Positions 25,235 to 36,300 of a DNA stretch of 64,000 bases are shown in pieces. The translations under genes were made by a program, and so were the position numbers. The notes beneath the pieces were generated by a model. The model did not search any database. It was not told where the DNA came from and worked only from the letters and a program-made list of their open reading frames with translations. Origin of the DNA: Tectiglobus sp965223355 (GTDB taxonomy: Bacteria; Pseudomonadota; Alphaproteobacteria; Rhizobiales; Hyphomicrobiaceae). Numbering within the stretch: position 1 is the first letter of the stretch; every line of letters begins with the position of its first letter. Where the stretch lies: NCBI GenBank assembly GCA_965223355.1, contig CBDCWE010000003.1, forward strand, positions 2,666,001 through 2,730,000, written 5' to 3'.

Positions 25235-27730
25235 ATGCAGCCCGCGAACAAAACCACGATAGCACAGCATGCCCGCCGTGAGCTTCTGGCACTGTTGCTT
25301 GGAAGCCTCGCCTGCGTCGTGGTTCTGGTGATGGCCCTGGTCGAGCGTCCGGCCCCGAGCGTTGCCGGTTTGAATCTGTCGCGCATTCTGCTTTTGACGT
25401 TGCTGATCGGGCTTACGGCAGGCGCGATCGGTCTGGTCTTGTATTTAACGACGCGGGCGCGGCGGATCATGCGGGAGGCACGCGAGGAAACGGCTTCGTT
25501 GAAACAAAGCCTGTTGACGGCTGAGGCGATATTCCGTGCTGAGCCTCAGGTTCTCGTTTTCTGGGATGACGCAAACGGGCTGCGGCTCGTAACCCACACT
25601 CTGACGGACATCGACGGGTTGCCCGTTGATCAGCCGCAGCTGTTGAAATTCGGGATCTGGCTCGACGAACCTTCGGCTGAAGATTTGAAAGACGCGCTCG
25701 ACCATCTGTTCGCAGAGGGGCGCTCGTTTACGCTGTATTTGAAGTTGCGCAGCGGCGCCAATCTTGAGGCTGATGGGCGGGCAACTGGATCGCGGGCGGT
25801 GCTTCGGTTGCGCGATGTCGCCGGCACCAAACGCGATCTCGTCAGGATTCTCGATCAGCATCGCCGCCTCTCCGGTGAACTGAGGGCACACCGCGCGCTG
25901 CTCAATGCGCTGCCCATACCGTCGTGGCTCAAAGACGCAGACGGCCGAATCAAGTGGGTCAATGAAGCCTATGTCGGCGCCGTCGAGGCCAGCGACCCGA
26001 CCGAAGTCTACGATAAGCAGATCGAGCTTTTGGAATCGCGACAACGCACCAGGATCGACCGCGCTTTCGATCGAGACGGCGTGTTTACGGATCGTCTTCC
26101 TCTCGTCACGGAGGGAGAACGCAAGGCGCACAACGTTTACGCCGTAAGCGCGGAGCGTGCACAGGCAGCTGCGGCCGTCGACGTCGCTGAACTCGAAACA
26201 GCCCAGGGCGAGCTGGATCGGCAGCTGGAGGCCTTCGAGCGGACCCTCGACAGGGTGGCAACACCGGTTGCGATCTTTGGGCGCGATCAAAAGCTGAGCT
26301 TCTATAACCGGGCATATCAGGAGCTGTGGAAGCTCGATCCGAGCTGGCTGGATCAAGCGCCCGGCGATGCCGCCATTCTCGATCGCCTGAAAGAGCTGTC
26401 GCTGCTGCCTGCGATTGTCGACTACCGGGCGTGGAAGGCGAAACAGCTGGCGGTCTATCAATCGATCAACGAGGCCGAAGACTGGTGGCAGTTGCCCGAC
26501 GGGCGCATGCTGCATGTGGTTGCCAACCAACGCCCCGATGGCGGCGTGACCTACGTTTATGAGGACATTTCCGAGCGTTTGGCGCTGGAGAGCCGATACA
26601 ATGCATTAATCGATGTCCAGCGCGAAACGCTCGATAGCCTCAAAGAAGCTGTCGCCGTCTTTGCGACCGACGGGCGTCTGAAGCTGTTCAACAACGCGTT
26701 CCTGGCCATTTGGCGGATCTCGCGGGCGACGATGGAGCAGGGGCCGCACATAGATGAGGTCATCTCACATGCACAGGTCTTGTTCGGCGACATGGTGGTG
26801 TGGCAGCGCATTCAGGAGAGCATCACGGCGATCACCTACGAGCGCAAACCGCTCGGCGGACAGATGGTGCGCCCCGATGCAAGCGTGATCGATTATGCGA
26901 CGATGCCGTTGCCGGACGGCGGTACGTTGGTAACCTTCGCCGATGTTACGACATCGCGGGCCTACGAGCGGGCGCTGATCGAACGCAACGAGGCGCTCGA
27001 GGCCGCTGACCGTCTGAAGAGCCATTTTATCGGCCATGTCTCCTATGAGCTGCGCACGCCGCTGACCAATATCATCGGCTTCAGCGAGTTGCTGTCCAGC
27101 CCGCACGTCGGCCAGCTCAACGCCAAACAGCAGGAATACCTGTCGGACATTTCCGCCTCGTCGCGCACCTTGCTGTCGATCATCGACGACATTCTCGACC
27201 TTGCAACAATCGACGCCGGCGGGCTCGATCTCAAACTGTCGCCTGTCAAGATTCGCCAGATCATCGATGCCGCCATGCTAGGCGTGAAAGAGCGGGCCGG
27301 GCGCCGGCGACTTACGTTCGAAATCTCGCTGGCGGACGACATCAACGAGTTCATCGCCGATGAGGCGCGGGTGCGCCAGCTGTTGTTCAACCTACTGTCC
27401 AATGCCGTCGGATTCTCCAAGATCGAAGGTATCGTGCGCCTGGCGTGCTGGTATGAAGACGCAGATGTCGTGTTCACGATCGAGGACCAGGGTGTTGGCA
27501 TTCCGGTTGACCGGCAGGCGCAAGTGTTTCAACGCTTTGAAACCGATAGTCGCGGTTCAGGCCACCGCGGTGCCGGGCTCGGCCTGTCGATTGCAAAGAG
27601 CCTCGTCGATCTGCATGGCGGACACATTTCCCTACAGTCCGAAGTCGACGTCGGCACCAAGGTAACCGTGCGCCTGCCGCGTCGCAGCACGGATCAGAGC
27701 GGCTCGGGTTCGCTGCCGCGAACCGCTTGA
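25235..27730 (+). CDS. divL: DivL-type PAS sensor kinase with tyrosine in the H-box
   Basis: 831 residues. Two N-terminal transmembrane helices (about 15-35 and 45-65), several PAS-like domains (about 215-530), a dimerisation domain, and a complete HATPase (N-box RQLLFNLLSNAV, G1 EDQGVGIP, G2 GAGLGLSIAKSLV). In the H-box the phospho-accepting histidine is Tyr604 (HVSYELRTPL), the hallmark of DivL. In Caulobacter DivL is an essential cell-pole regulator acting with DivK on the CckA-CtrA pathway, largely without kinase activity. Position directly upstream of tsaE is the usual one in Hyphomicrobiales. Start at ATG 25235 with AGGA close upstream; the frame runs back to 25193. Confidence 0.92.
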   Translation: MQPANKTTIAQHARRELLALLLGSLACVVVLVMALVERPAPSVAGLNLSRILLLTLLIGLTAGAIGLVLYLTTRARRIMREAREETASLKQSLLTAEAIFRAEPQVLVFWDDANGLRLVTHTLTDIDGLPVDQPQLLKFGIWLDEPSAEDLKDALDHLFAEGRSFTLYLKLRSGANLEADGRATGSRAVLRLRDVAGTKRDLVRILDQHRRLSGELRAHRALLNALPIPSWLKDADGRIKWVNEAYVGAVEASDPTEVYDKQIELLESRQRTRIDRAFDRDGVFTDRLPLVTEGERKAHNVYAVSAERAQAAAAVDVAELETAQGELDRQLEAFERTLDRVATPVAIFGRDQKLSFYNRAYQELWKLDPSWLDQAPGDAAILDRLKELSLLPAIVDYRAWKAKQLAVYQSINEAEDWWQLPDGRMLHVVANQRPDGGVTYVYEDISERLALESRYNALIDVQRETLDSLKEAVAVFATDGRLKLFNNAFLAIWRISRATMEQGPHIDEVISHAQVLFGDMVVWQRIQESITAITYERKPLGGQMVRPDASVIDYATMPLPDGGTLVTFADVTTSRAYERALIERNEALEAADRLKSHFIGHVSYELRTPLTNIIGFSELLSSPHVGQLNAKQQEYLSDISASSRTLLSIIDDILDLATIDAGGLDLKLSPVKIRQIIDAAMLGVKERAGRRRLTFEISLADDINEFIADEARVRQLLFNLLSNAVGFSKIEGIVRLACWYEDADVVFTIEDQGVGIPVDRQAQVFQRFETDSRGSGHRGAGLGLSIAKSLVDLHGGHISLQSEVDVGTKVTVRLPRRSTDQSGSGSLPRTA

Positions 27731-27791
27731 GCGCACCCGACGCGATGCCGTGCGCCTTGACGCGTGCAGATTGCTGGAGTTCGCTGCCGCG

Positions 27792-29342
27792 ATGGCATAC
27801 TTTGAATGGCAGTTTGAACTCGCGGATCTGAGCGAGACGCGGCTGTTTGCTCAGCTTCTGGCACTGAAACTCGGGGCCGGCGACATCGTTTGGCTGTGCG
27901 GCGATCTCGGCGCCGGCAAAACCACGTTTGCCCGCGATGTCATTCGTGCACTACTCGGCGATGGCGAACACGAGGTGCCCAGTCCGACCTATCAGCTGAT
28001 GCTGACCTACGAAACGCCGCGCTTTGTGGTTCGCCATGCCGACCTCTACCGGTTGGCAAGCGGCGATGAGTTGTCCGAGATCGGACTTCTCGAGGATACC
28101 GAAAATGCCGTCTTGCTGATCGAGTGGCCCGAGCGCGTTGCGGAATTCCTACCAGCTGAAAAACTCACAATCAAACTATCCGAAGCGCCCGACGGCAGCG
28201 ATGATCGACGTATCATCACGGTGAGCGCCGGGCCGGCCAGTGCGCCCCGCCTGGCGCGTGTGCGCCAGATCTGGCACTTCCTGTGGTCATGGATGGCGGA
28301 TGCCGGCCTGGCGCCAAAGGACCTGGAAATCGCCTACTTCCAGGGTGATGCATCGGCGCGTCACTACGCGAGATTGCGTGTGCCGAACGGTGACTTCTTT
28401 GTCATGGACTGTCCGCCCCAACCGGACGGGCCGGCCATACGCGATGGCCTGGCCTACAGCCAAATTGCCCATCTCGCGGAAGATATCGCGCCGTTCATCG
28501 CGATTGGTGCGGCGCTCGGCAATTGCGGTTTGTCGGTTCCCGAAACGCAGGTTGTGGCTGGCGACCAGGGCCTCGCGATCATCGAGGATCTCGGCGACCG
28601 GGTGTTCGGTGATGTGGTCGGTGCGGGAGCCGACCTGAAGGAGCTCTATCGCGCTGCTTGCGACGTGCTGTTGGACCTGCGGCAGCAGCGGTGGGACCGA
28701 GAACTTTGCGGCCATGGCTGTCGACATGTGCTACCGCGGTTCGATCTCGCCGCGCTCAGCATCGAGGTTGAGCTGTTACTCGACTGGTACCTGACGAAGG
28801 AACGTGGCGTGCCGGTGGACCGCTCAATGCGCGACACATTTCTCGATGCATGGAGGCCGCAGTTTGCCCGGCTCGGTTGTGCGGCCGAGCACATCGTGCT
28901 TCGCGACTTTCATTCACCGAACCTGATTTGGATGCCGGATCGAAAGGGCGTTCGGCGGGTCGGGTTGCTGGACTATCAGGACGCCCTGCGCGGGCCTGCA
29001 GCCTACGATCTCGTTTCACTGTTGCAGGACGCGCGCCTTGATGTTCCAACCAGCGTCGAAACCGAGCTTTTCGATTACTACTGCAACGGCGCATTGCAAC
29101 GGGAGGCAGATTTCGATGTCGCACGGTTCAAGTGGGCCTACGCCCTGCTTGGTGCGCAGCGAAATGCCAAGATCCTGGGCATTTTTGCACGACTTTCGCA
29201 TCGTGACGGCAAACCTCAGTACTTGCGTCATATTCCGCGCGTAACCGAATATCTATGGCGCAATCTTGATCATCCCGAGCTGGCCGAGATTCGCACCTGG
29301 TTCGGCAACTTTCTGGCACGATCAGATGACGGGCAAAATTGA
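27792..29342 (+). CDS. tsaE: Fusion of TsaE (tRNA t6A ATPase) and an aminoglycoside phosphotransferase-like sugar kinase
   Basis: 516 residues from ATG 27792. Residues 1-150 are TsaE: Walker A GDLGAGKTT, PSPTYQLM, and DLYRL; TsaE is the ATPase supporting threonylcarbamoyl-adenosine formation at tRNA position 37. Residues about 180-500 are an APH-fold kinase: Brenner-type catalytic segment VLRDFHSPNLIW and metal-binding LLDYQDA. This second half resembles AmgK, the anomeric MurNAc/GlcNAc kinase of cell-wall recycling, and the next gene resembles MurU, which takes the AmgK product. The same fusion is common in Hyphomicrobiales. The start could also be ATG-like at 27750. Overlaps the next gene by 17 bases. 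Confidence 0.9.
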   Translation: MAYFEWQFELADLSETRLFAQLLALKLGAGDIVWLCGDLGAGKTTFARDVIRALLGDGEHEVPSPTYQLMLTYETPRFVVRHADLYRLASGDELSEIGLLEDTENAVLLIEWPERVAEFLPAEKLTIKLSEAPDGSDDRRIITVSAGPASAPRLARVRQIWHFLWSWMADAGLAPKDLEIAYFQGDASARHYARLRVPNGDFFVMDCPPQPDGPAIRDGLAYSQIAHLAEDIAPFIAIGAALGNCGLSVPETQVVAGDQGLAIIEDLGDRVFGDVVGAGADLKELYRAACDVLLDLRQQRWDRELCGHGCRHVLPRFDLAALSIEVELLLDWYLTKERGVPVDRSMRDTFLDAWRPQFARLGCAAEHIVLRDFHSPNLIWMPDRKGVRRVGLLDYQDALRGPAAYDLVSLLQDARLDVPTSVETELFDYYCNGALQREADFDVARFKWAYALLGAQRNAKILGIFARLSHRDGKPQYLRHIPRVTEYLWRNLDHPELAEIRTWFGNFLARSDDGQN

Positions 29343-30051
29343 TACCGCAATGGTGCTTGCCGCCGGGCTCGGAGCGCGGATGCGGCCGCTATCCGATGAC
29401 CGCCCCAAACCGCTGATCAAGCTGAACGGCCGGACGCTGTTGGACCGGGTGTTGGACAAGTTGGTCGAAGCCGGCATTTCGAAGGCGGTCGTCAACGTTC
29501 ACTATCGCGCCGATCAGGTCGAGCAGGCAATCGCCGCGCGCGCGGCGCCGGCGATCGTCATTTCCGATGAGCGCAAACAGTTGCTCGACACCGGAGGCGG
29601 GGTTGTAAATGCCCTGCCGCTGTTGGGTGACAGACCATTTCTGATCCACAACTCGGACTCGGTCTGGATCGAAGGGGTTGAGCCAAATCTGCAGCGCATG
29701 CTGCGAGTTTGGGAGCCTGAGCGCATGGATTGTTTGATGCTGCTGGCGTTGACACAGTCGAGCCTCGGGTTCGACGGCCCGGGCGATTTCACGATGTCGC
29801 CGCAAGGCCTGCTCACCCGACGCCCGCAACGCGAGGTCGCACCGTTTGTCTTTGCCGGCGTTTCGATCGTCCATCCACGGTTTTTCGAGGAACCGCCGCA
29901 AGCGGCATTTTCGCTCAATGTATTGTGGGATCGGGCCATCGATCGCCAACGCCTGTTTGGAATTCGCCTCGAAGGGTTCTGGATGCACGTCGGGACGCCG
30001 AGCGCTCTTGCAGAGGCCGAGCATGCGATGACGGCGCTGCCGGACTTTTGA
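29326..30051 (+). CDS. Sugar-1-phosphate nucleotidyltransferase, MurU-like
   Basis: 241 residues of the NTP-transferase family: N-terminal MVLAAGLGARMRPLSDDRPKPL (nucleotide-binding GxGxRxxP.T..PKPL type), then LLDTGGGVVNALP and FLIHNSDSVW supplying metal-binding Asp. Together with the kinase half of the upstream fusion it fits the AmgK-MurU route, which turns recycled MurNAc into UDP-MurNAc and bypasses de novo (fosfomycin-sensitive) synthesis. That is inference from order and motifs. The ATG at 29326 lies inside the end of the upstream gene; ATG 29350 is an alternative. Confidence 0.85.
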   Translation: MTGKIDTAMVLAAGLGARMRPLSDDRPKPLIKLNGRTLLDRVLDKLVEAGISKAVVNVHYRADQVEQAIAARAAPAIVISDERKQLLDTGGGVVNALPLLGDRPFLIHNSDSVWIEGVEPNLQRMLRVWEPERMDCLMLLALTQSSLGFDGPGDFTMSPQGLLTRRPQREVAPFVFAGVSIVHPRFFEEPPQAAFSLNVLWDRAIDRQRLFGIRLEGFWMHVGTPSALAEAEHAMTALPDF

Positions 30052-30079
30052 TCCAGTCGCAATCGCCAGTCGCAATCGA

Positions 30080-33000
30080 TTGTGCAGCGTCCCGCGAATC
30101 GGCGAAAATGGCACGACAAATGTGTCGAGTGAGGCTCGTAAGTCGTTGCAAAGTCGATCCGAGTTGAAAGAGCAGGACCGCGATCAGGGCCAGCCGCGGC
30201 TGTTCACGGTCGCGCCGGGCGCCGGTTTTCTGGACTGCCTCGCAAACGCGATACTCGAGGGCCATCTGCCAGCCGGGCTTGGCCGCCATCCCGATCCAAT
30301 GGACCTTCCAGACTATACGATCCTGCTGCCGACGCGGCGGGCGGTGAGGGCGATGCAGGAGGCGTTTCTGAAGGCCGCCGGATCGGACAGCGCGGTGTTG
30401 TTGCCACGCATGAGGCCGATCGGATTGGGTGAAGAGGACGCGACACTGCTGACGGTGCTGGCAACCGGGGCCGAGGTTGATGATGTTTCGCTGCCGCCGC
30501 AAATTGGCGAGCTTGAGCGGCGCCTTCTGCTCATGCAGTTGGTCGAACGCTGGGCCAACGGCAGCGGTCGGCGGCCGGAGAACGGCGCCGGGCCGGTGGT
30601 CAAATCACCGGCGCAGGCGATGAGTTTGGCGGTTGAACTGGCGCGCTTGATGGATAACGTCGAGACCGAGAACATCAGCTTCGATCGCCTGGCCGAACTG
30701 GTTCCTGCGGCATACTCCGAACATTGGCAGCGAACCTTGGACTTCCTGAACATCATCGTGGCGTGGTGGCCGCAGGATCTTAAGGCGGCCGGAAAGCTGT
30801 CGCCTGCCGACCGGCGTAACAAGCGGATCCTGCTGGAGGCCGACCGGCTGCGACGACACCCGCCGGCCGGCCCCTATATCATTGCCGGGGTGACGGGATC
30901 GGTTCCGGCGACGGCGGAGTTAATGAAAGCCGTCGGTGATCTTGCACAGGGCGCGATTGTTTTGCCCGGCCTCGATCACGCGCTTGATGCCGCTCAATGC
31001 CAAGCAATCGTGGAAAGTCACCCCGAGCATCCCCAACATCGCCTTTTGCACGTTGTAAAGGGTCTCGGTCGGTCCGTGGCCAGCGTGAATACCTTGCCAG
31101 GGGCTCACACCGTCGGTGCCGTCGGCGATCGCAATCGGATCATCAGCGAGGCAATGCGCCCGGCAGCCACGACCGACCAGTGGCATCTCCTGCCGGATCG
31201 CTTTGATCAAGCACAAGCGCGCGCCGCATTTCAAGATGTCCACTATCTGGCGGCAGCGAACGCCCAGGACGAGGCCGAGGCGATCGCATTGATCCTGCGG
31301 GAGGCGACAGAAACGCCTGGGCGAACCGCGGCACTCGTGTCACCCGATCGTCTGCTGGCGCGGCGGGTTGCGATCCGCCTGGCAAGCTGGGGCATCCGGG
31401 TCGATGACTCGGCCGGACGGCCGTTCGCGAAAACGGTGCCGGGGGCATTTCTAGACCTTGTCATCAATGCTGCTGCGACCGGGTTTGAACCGCGTGCACT
31501 GATGGCGCTGTTGAAACACCCGCTGTGTCGACTTGGCCAGTCGGCCTTCGCAATGCGGCGGGCGGCGCGCGCGGTCGAGATCGCGGCATTGCGTGCGCCC
31601 TACTTCGGTATCGGGCTTGCAGGCGTGGAGCTGGCCGTCGAAAAGGCTGCCAGGGATGTTGCCGCCGGCCGGCGCCAGGGGCAGGCCCTCAAGCGCCTGC
31701 GGCCGGATGATTGGAGCGCCGCACGGCAGCTCTTGACCGAGCTCAAACGCGCCTGCGCGCCACTTTGCCAACTGTTCTCGGACCGCGCGCCACAGCGTGC
31801 CGTGCGGTTCATTGGTGCGCATTTGCAAGTCGCGGAAGCGTTGGCAGCGCTGCCGAAAGCCGACGGCGGGGCCGACGAGGACGGAGCTGCCGATACCGCG
31901 ACCGCACTCTGGCGCGGTGAGGCCGGCGAGGTCGGCAATGCGCTGTTTACCGCGATGCTCGACCCGCAACTGCCCGATGTGGATCTGACGGCGCAGGATT
32001 ATCCGGAGTTCTATCGATCGTTGGTTGCGAGCGAACCGGTGCGCCCGACCATTCCAACCCACCCCAGGGTTTTTATCTGGGGGCCGTTTGAGGCGCGCCT
32101 GCAGCAGCCGGATCTGGTCGTGCTCGGCTCGCTCAACGATGGTACCTGGCCGGAAGTCGCCGACCCCGGCCCGTGGCTCAACCGGCCGATGCGCGACGAA
32201 CTCGGACTGCCATCACCGGAACAGCAGATCGGCCATGCGACGCACGATTTCACGCAACTACTCGGCGCCCGAACTGTGTATCTCACGCGCTCCGAAACGC
32301 TCGACGGCAATCCGACGGTTGCCTCGCGCTGGCTGCTTCGGCTCGCGGCCGTGTTGACGGCACTGGGTTGTGGCGATGCCCTGGAGGCGGATCGTCCGTG
32401 GCTCGGTTGGGCGCGCCGGCGTGATGTTGGGATCCCGTCAAGCCGCATCACGCGACCGCAGCCGAGACCCGCGTTGGCGTTGCGACCGAGACGCCTGAGC
32501 GTCAGCGCGGTTGAAACGTGGATCGCAAATCCATATGCGCTGTTTGCCCAGCGCATCCTGCAGCTCGATGCACTGCCGCAATTGGGCGGCGATCCCGATG
32601 CCGCGCTGCGAGGCAGCGTCGTGCACGAGGCCCTAGGGCGATACCTGGCACGTTTTCCCGATGGTGTGCCGGCGCAATCGGCTGCGGAACTGGTCCGGAT
32701 CGCCACGGACATCTTCGAGGAAATCGCCGGTCATCCGCGGATCGCTGCGTTCTGGATCGAGCGCTTCCGGCGGTTCGCGGACTGGTTCGGCACGAACGAC
32801 CGGGTATTGCGCGAGGGTGCGCGACGGTCCGTCGGCGAGGTCAGCGGGGCATGCCTACTCGATGCGCCGGCCGGGCCGTTTACGCTGACGGCGCGGGCAG
32901 ATCGCATCGACATTGGCTTGGATGCCATCGCCATCACGGACTACAAGACCGGTGCCAACCTGGCCGGCCTTGTCGCGCGCGCCAAGTCCGCCCATGCGCC

Positions 33001-33319
33001 CCAGTTGTTGCTGGAGGCATTGATCGCAACCCAAGGCGGGTTCGCCGAGATTGAGGCGCGTTCGATTTCCAAGTTGCGCTATGTGTCGGCATCCGGCGGC
33101 GAACCGGCCGGCGCGATTGCCAATGTCGAGCTCGACGATACTGCGGCAACGATTGCGACGGCGGCGCAAGACCTGGCGGATCTGGTGGCCAGGTTCGACT
33201 GCGAGGACACACCCTACAGCGCCGTTCGCCGCGCGCAGTTTCGCTACGATTATGACGATTATGCGCATTTGGCGCGGGTCGGTGAATGGGGTGGAGATGC
33301 GTGGGAGGCCGGCGAGTGA
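30080..33319 (+). CDS. addB: Double-strand break repair protein AddB
   Basis: Up to 1,079 residues, partner of AddA in the helicase-nuclease that resects double-strand ends before RecA loading. The N-terminus LFTVAPGAGFLDCLANAIL and LLPTRRAVRAMQEAF are typical of alphaproteobacterial AddB. The C-terminal PD-(D/E)XK nuclease domain has ITDYKTG near the end. The start is unresolved: the frame opens at TTG 30080, with GTG 30122 also possible and no clear ribosome site for either. The stop overlaps the addA start as GTGA, so expression is coupled. Confidence 0.93.
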   Translation: MCSVPRIGENGTTNVSSEARKSLQSRSELKEQDRDQGQPRLFTVAPGAGFLDCLANAILEGHLPAGLGRHPDPMDLPDYTILLPTRRAVRAMQEAFLKAAGSDSAVLLPRMRPIGLGEEDATLLTVLATGAEVDDVSLPPQIGELERRLLLMQLVERWANGSGRRPENGAGPVVKSPAQAMSLAVELARLMDNVETENISFDRLAELVPAAYSEHWQRTLDFLNIIVAWWPQDLKAAGKLSPADRRNKRILLEADRLRRHPPAGPYIIAGVTGSVPATAELMKAVGDLAQGAIVLPGLDHALDAAQCQAIVESHPEHPQHRLLHVVKGLGRSVASVNTLPGAHTVGAVGDRNRIISEAMRPAATTDQWHLLPDRFDQAQARAAFQDVHYLAAANAQDEAEAIALILREATETPGRTAALVSPDRLLARRVAIRLASWGIRVDDSAGRPFAKTVPGAFLDLVINAAATGFEPRALMALLKHPLCRLGQSAFAMRRAARAVEIAALRAPYFGIGLAGVELAVEKAARDVAAGRRQGQALKRLRPDDWSAARQLLTELKRACAPLCQLFSDRAPQRAVRFIGAHLQVAEALAALPKADGGADEDGAADTATALWRGEAGEVGNALFTAMLDPQLPDVDLTAQDYPEFYRSLVASEPVRPTIPTHPRVFIWGPFEARLQQPDLVVLGSLNDGTWPEVADPGPWLNRPMRDELGLPSPEQQIGHATHDFTQLLGARTVYLTRSETLDGNPTVASRWLLRLAAVLTALGCGDALEADRPWLGWARRRDVGIPSSRITRPQPRPALALRPRRLSVSAVETWIANPYALFAQRILQLDALPQLGGDPDAALRGSVVHEALGRYLARFPDGVPAQSAAELVRIATDIFEEIAGHPRIAAFWIERFRRFADWFGTNDRVLREGARRSVGEVSGACLLDAPAGPFTLTARADRIDIGLDAIAITDYKTGANLAGLVARAKSAHAPQLLLEALIATQGGFAEIEARSISKLRYVSASGGEPAGAIANVELDDTAATIATAAQDLADLVARFDCEDTPYSAVRRAQFRYDYDDYAHLARVGEWGGDAWEAGE

Positions 33320-36300
33320 CGGGCGAAACTGGCAATCGCGAGCGGCTGCTTGCCGACACGGAACGCCACCAGGAACGGGCATCGAGCCCGACCGCCTCGG
33401 CGTGGGTCAGTGCCAATGCCGGCGCCGGCAAGACGCATGTGCTCAAGTTGCGCGTGTTGCGCTTGCTGCTCGACGGCACGGCGCCGGAACGGATCCTGTG
33501 CCTGACATACACCAAGGCTGCGGCCGCGGAGATGTCACAGCGGGTGTTCGCCGATCTGGCCGCGTGGGCGACCTGCGATGAGGCAAGCCTGCGCCAAGCG
33601 CTTGTGAAGCTCAATGGCAAACCGGCCGATGAACGTGTCGTCAGTTTTGCGCGGCGACTTTTCGCACGCGCGATCGAAACGCCGGGTGGTCTCAAGGTTC
33701 AGACCATCCACGCGTTCTGCGAGCGCCTGCTGCAGCGGTTTCCATTGGAGGCCGGTGTGTCGCCGGGCTTTTCGACCTTGGATGAGCAGGCGGCAGCGGC
33801 GTTGCAACGCGAAGCAATCGACGGAACCCTGGTGGCCGCCAACGCCGATGGTGAGGGAACACTCGCGCAGGCCCTCAAGACCGCCGTGGCGCGCGCCGCG
33901 GACGAGCGCTTCGACACCATTCTCACGGCGGTGCTTGCCAATCGATTGTGGTTGGACGAACTCGAGCAGGTTGCACGCGCGATCGGCCAGGCGCCGGAGA
34001 CCGGCGCCGAAGCATTCTACCGGCGGTTGTTCGGGCTGAGTGAGGATGACACCGCCACGTCACTGGAACAACGCCTGGCCGAGGTGTTGTCGGCAGATGA
34101 TGCGCGGGCCGCGGCCAGCGTTCTCGACCAAGACAAAAAATACGACCGAGAGTTGGCGGCGCGGCTCATGACGGCCGCCGACGCCGAACACAATGCTCAC
34201 AAGATTGCCGCGTTCCGTGATGCATTTCTGACCCGAGAGGACGCGCCGCGCAAAGACAGCCAGTTCGTCTCCAAGGCGATCCGCGCGGCAGAGCCCGCCA
34301 TCTCGGATCGCCTGGTCAAGGTCCGCGATCAGTTTTACCAGCTGCAGCTGAAACGTCTGGCGGTCGCAACGGTCGAAGCAACGCTCGCTCTCGTTTGCCT
34401 TGGACGGCAGGTGATTGCGCGCTACGAGGCGGCAAAGCAGCGGCGCGCAGGGCTCGATTTCGAAGATCTCATCGTGAAAACGTCGCGATTGCTCGCCAAA
34501 GCCGACGCGGCTGACTGGATCCTCTACAAGCTTGACGGCGGGCTTGACCACATCCTGGTCGATGAGGCACAGGACACCAGCCCGCTACAATGGCGCGTGA
34601 TCGAGGCGCTGGCGGCGGAGTTCTATTCCGGCGAAGGCGCGAGCGAAACGGTCCGCACGGTCTTCGCCGTTGGTGATGAAAAGCAGTCGATCTATAGTTT
34701 CCAAGGTGCTGCACCGGAGCAGTTCGCGCGCGCCGGTCAGAAGTTTTCCGATTTGACGGCGGCTGCGGGCAGGGACTGGGCCGGCGTTCCCTTGACCCTG
34801 TCGTTTCGCACGGTCGCACCGCTTCTCAGTGCCGTCGATGCCATTTTCCGGGACGAGCGGCGCACGCCGGGTGTCGGAACTGCGGGCGGGGACGTCCATC
34901 ATGAGGCGTTGCGGATCGGCGAGGCGGGATGCGTCGAAATCTGGCCAACCGTGGCGCCGGAGCGGGCTGAACCAATACCACCGTTTGCACCCCTTGAAGA
35001 ACCAACCGCGGGCGTGCCGGCTCGCAACCTCGCGCAAAAGATTGCCGACAAGATCCATCAGTGGCTCGAAGACGGAGAGGAGCTGATCTCTCAGGGCCGT
35101 GCCGTACGGGCCAGCGACATTCTCATTCTGGTCAAGCGGCGGCGGCCGTTTGCGCCGGAGATGGTGCGCGCGCTCAAGGCGCGGAACATTCCTGTGGCAG
35201 GTGCCGACCGCATTGTTCTCAGTGAACAGATTGCCGTCCAGGACCTGATTGCCCTGGGTGATTTTCTTGTGCTGCCGGAAGATGACCTGTCGTTGGCGGC
35301 CGTCCTCAAGTCACCGTTGTTTGGTCTCGATGACGACGACCTTTTGCGGATTGCGCCGCAGCGGCGCGGATCGCTGTGGTCGGCGTTGCTCGCCGGCGCC
35401 AAAACAGACCCGCGGTTCGAGCCGGCGGCCACCGAGCTCAAGGCGTGGCGGGCGCTATCGGATTTCGCGCCGCCCTATGAATTCTACGCATCGTTGCTTG
35501 ATCGGGACGGCTGCAGGGCGCGGCTCATCGGTCGTCTGGGCCCCGATGCAGCAGACCCCCTCGATGAGTTCATGAACCTTGCGCTGACCTATGATGATCA
35601 AGAGCCGGTGTCGTTACAGGGCTTTCTCGCGTGGCTCAAAGACGGCCAACGTCAAATCAAACGCGAAACCGAGCAGGGCCGTAATGAAGTCAGCGTCATG
35701 ACCGTGCACGGCGCCAAGGGTTTGGAGCGCCCGATTGTCATTCTACCCGACACCTGCAGCGCACCGGGGGGCGGGATCGCCAGCCCGCTGGTTGATCTCG
35801 CGGGCGTCGAAATGCCGGGCCAACAACGATCACCGCTTGCCTGGGCGATCAAAGGCTCGAAGTCGTTGCCACCGATTAAGGGCGGGCGGGCGGTCGCCGC
35901 CGAGCGCGAACGCGAGGAACATAACCGACTGCTGTACGTCGCGCTCACGCGGGCCCGCGACCGCTTGTATATCACCGGTTTCGAGACCAAGAACGGCCGC
36001 CAGAAAGGGTGTTGGTATGATACCGTGTGGTCCGGCCTCGAGGGCCGAATGGCCGAGATGAAAGACCGGGATGGTGGAACGATCTGGCGCCTGGAAGCGC
36101 CACAAACCGTGCCAACACCGATTGCCCAGCCCAAGTCCGTGACAGCGCTTGCCGTCCGAGACCTGCCGGAATGGGCGGGTCGCCGGGCACCGAGCGAACC
36201 GCAGCTGTCGATCCCGCTCGCGCCCTCACGGCTGGCGCCGTTGGAAACGGATGAAGACGGCGAGCCGGTACCATTCGACGAGCTGCAGGACGTGGCAAGC

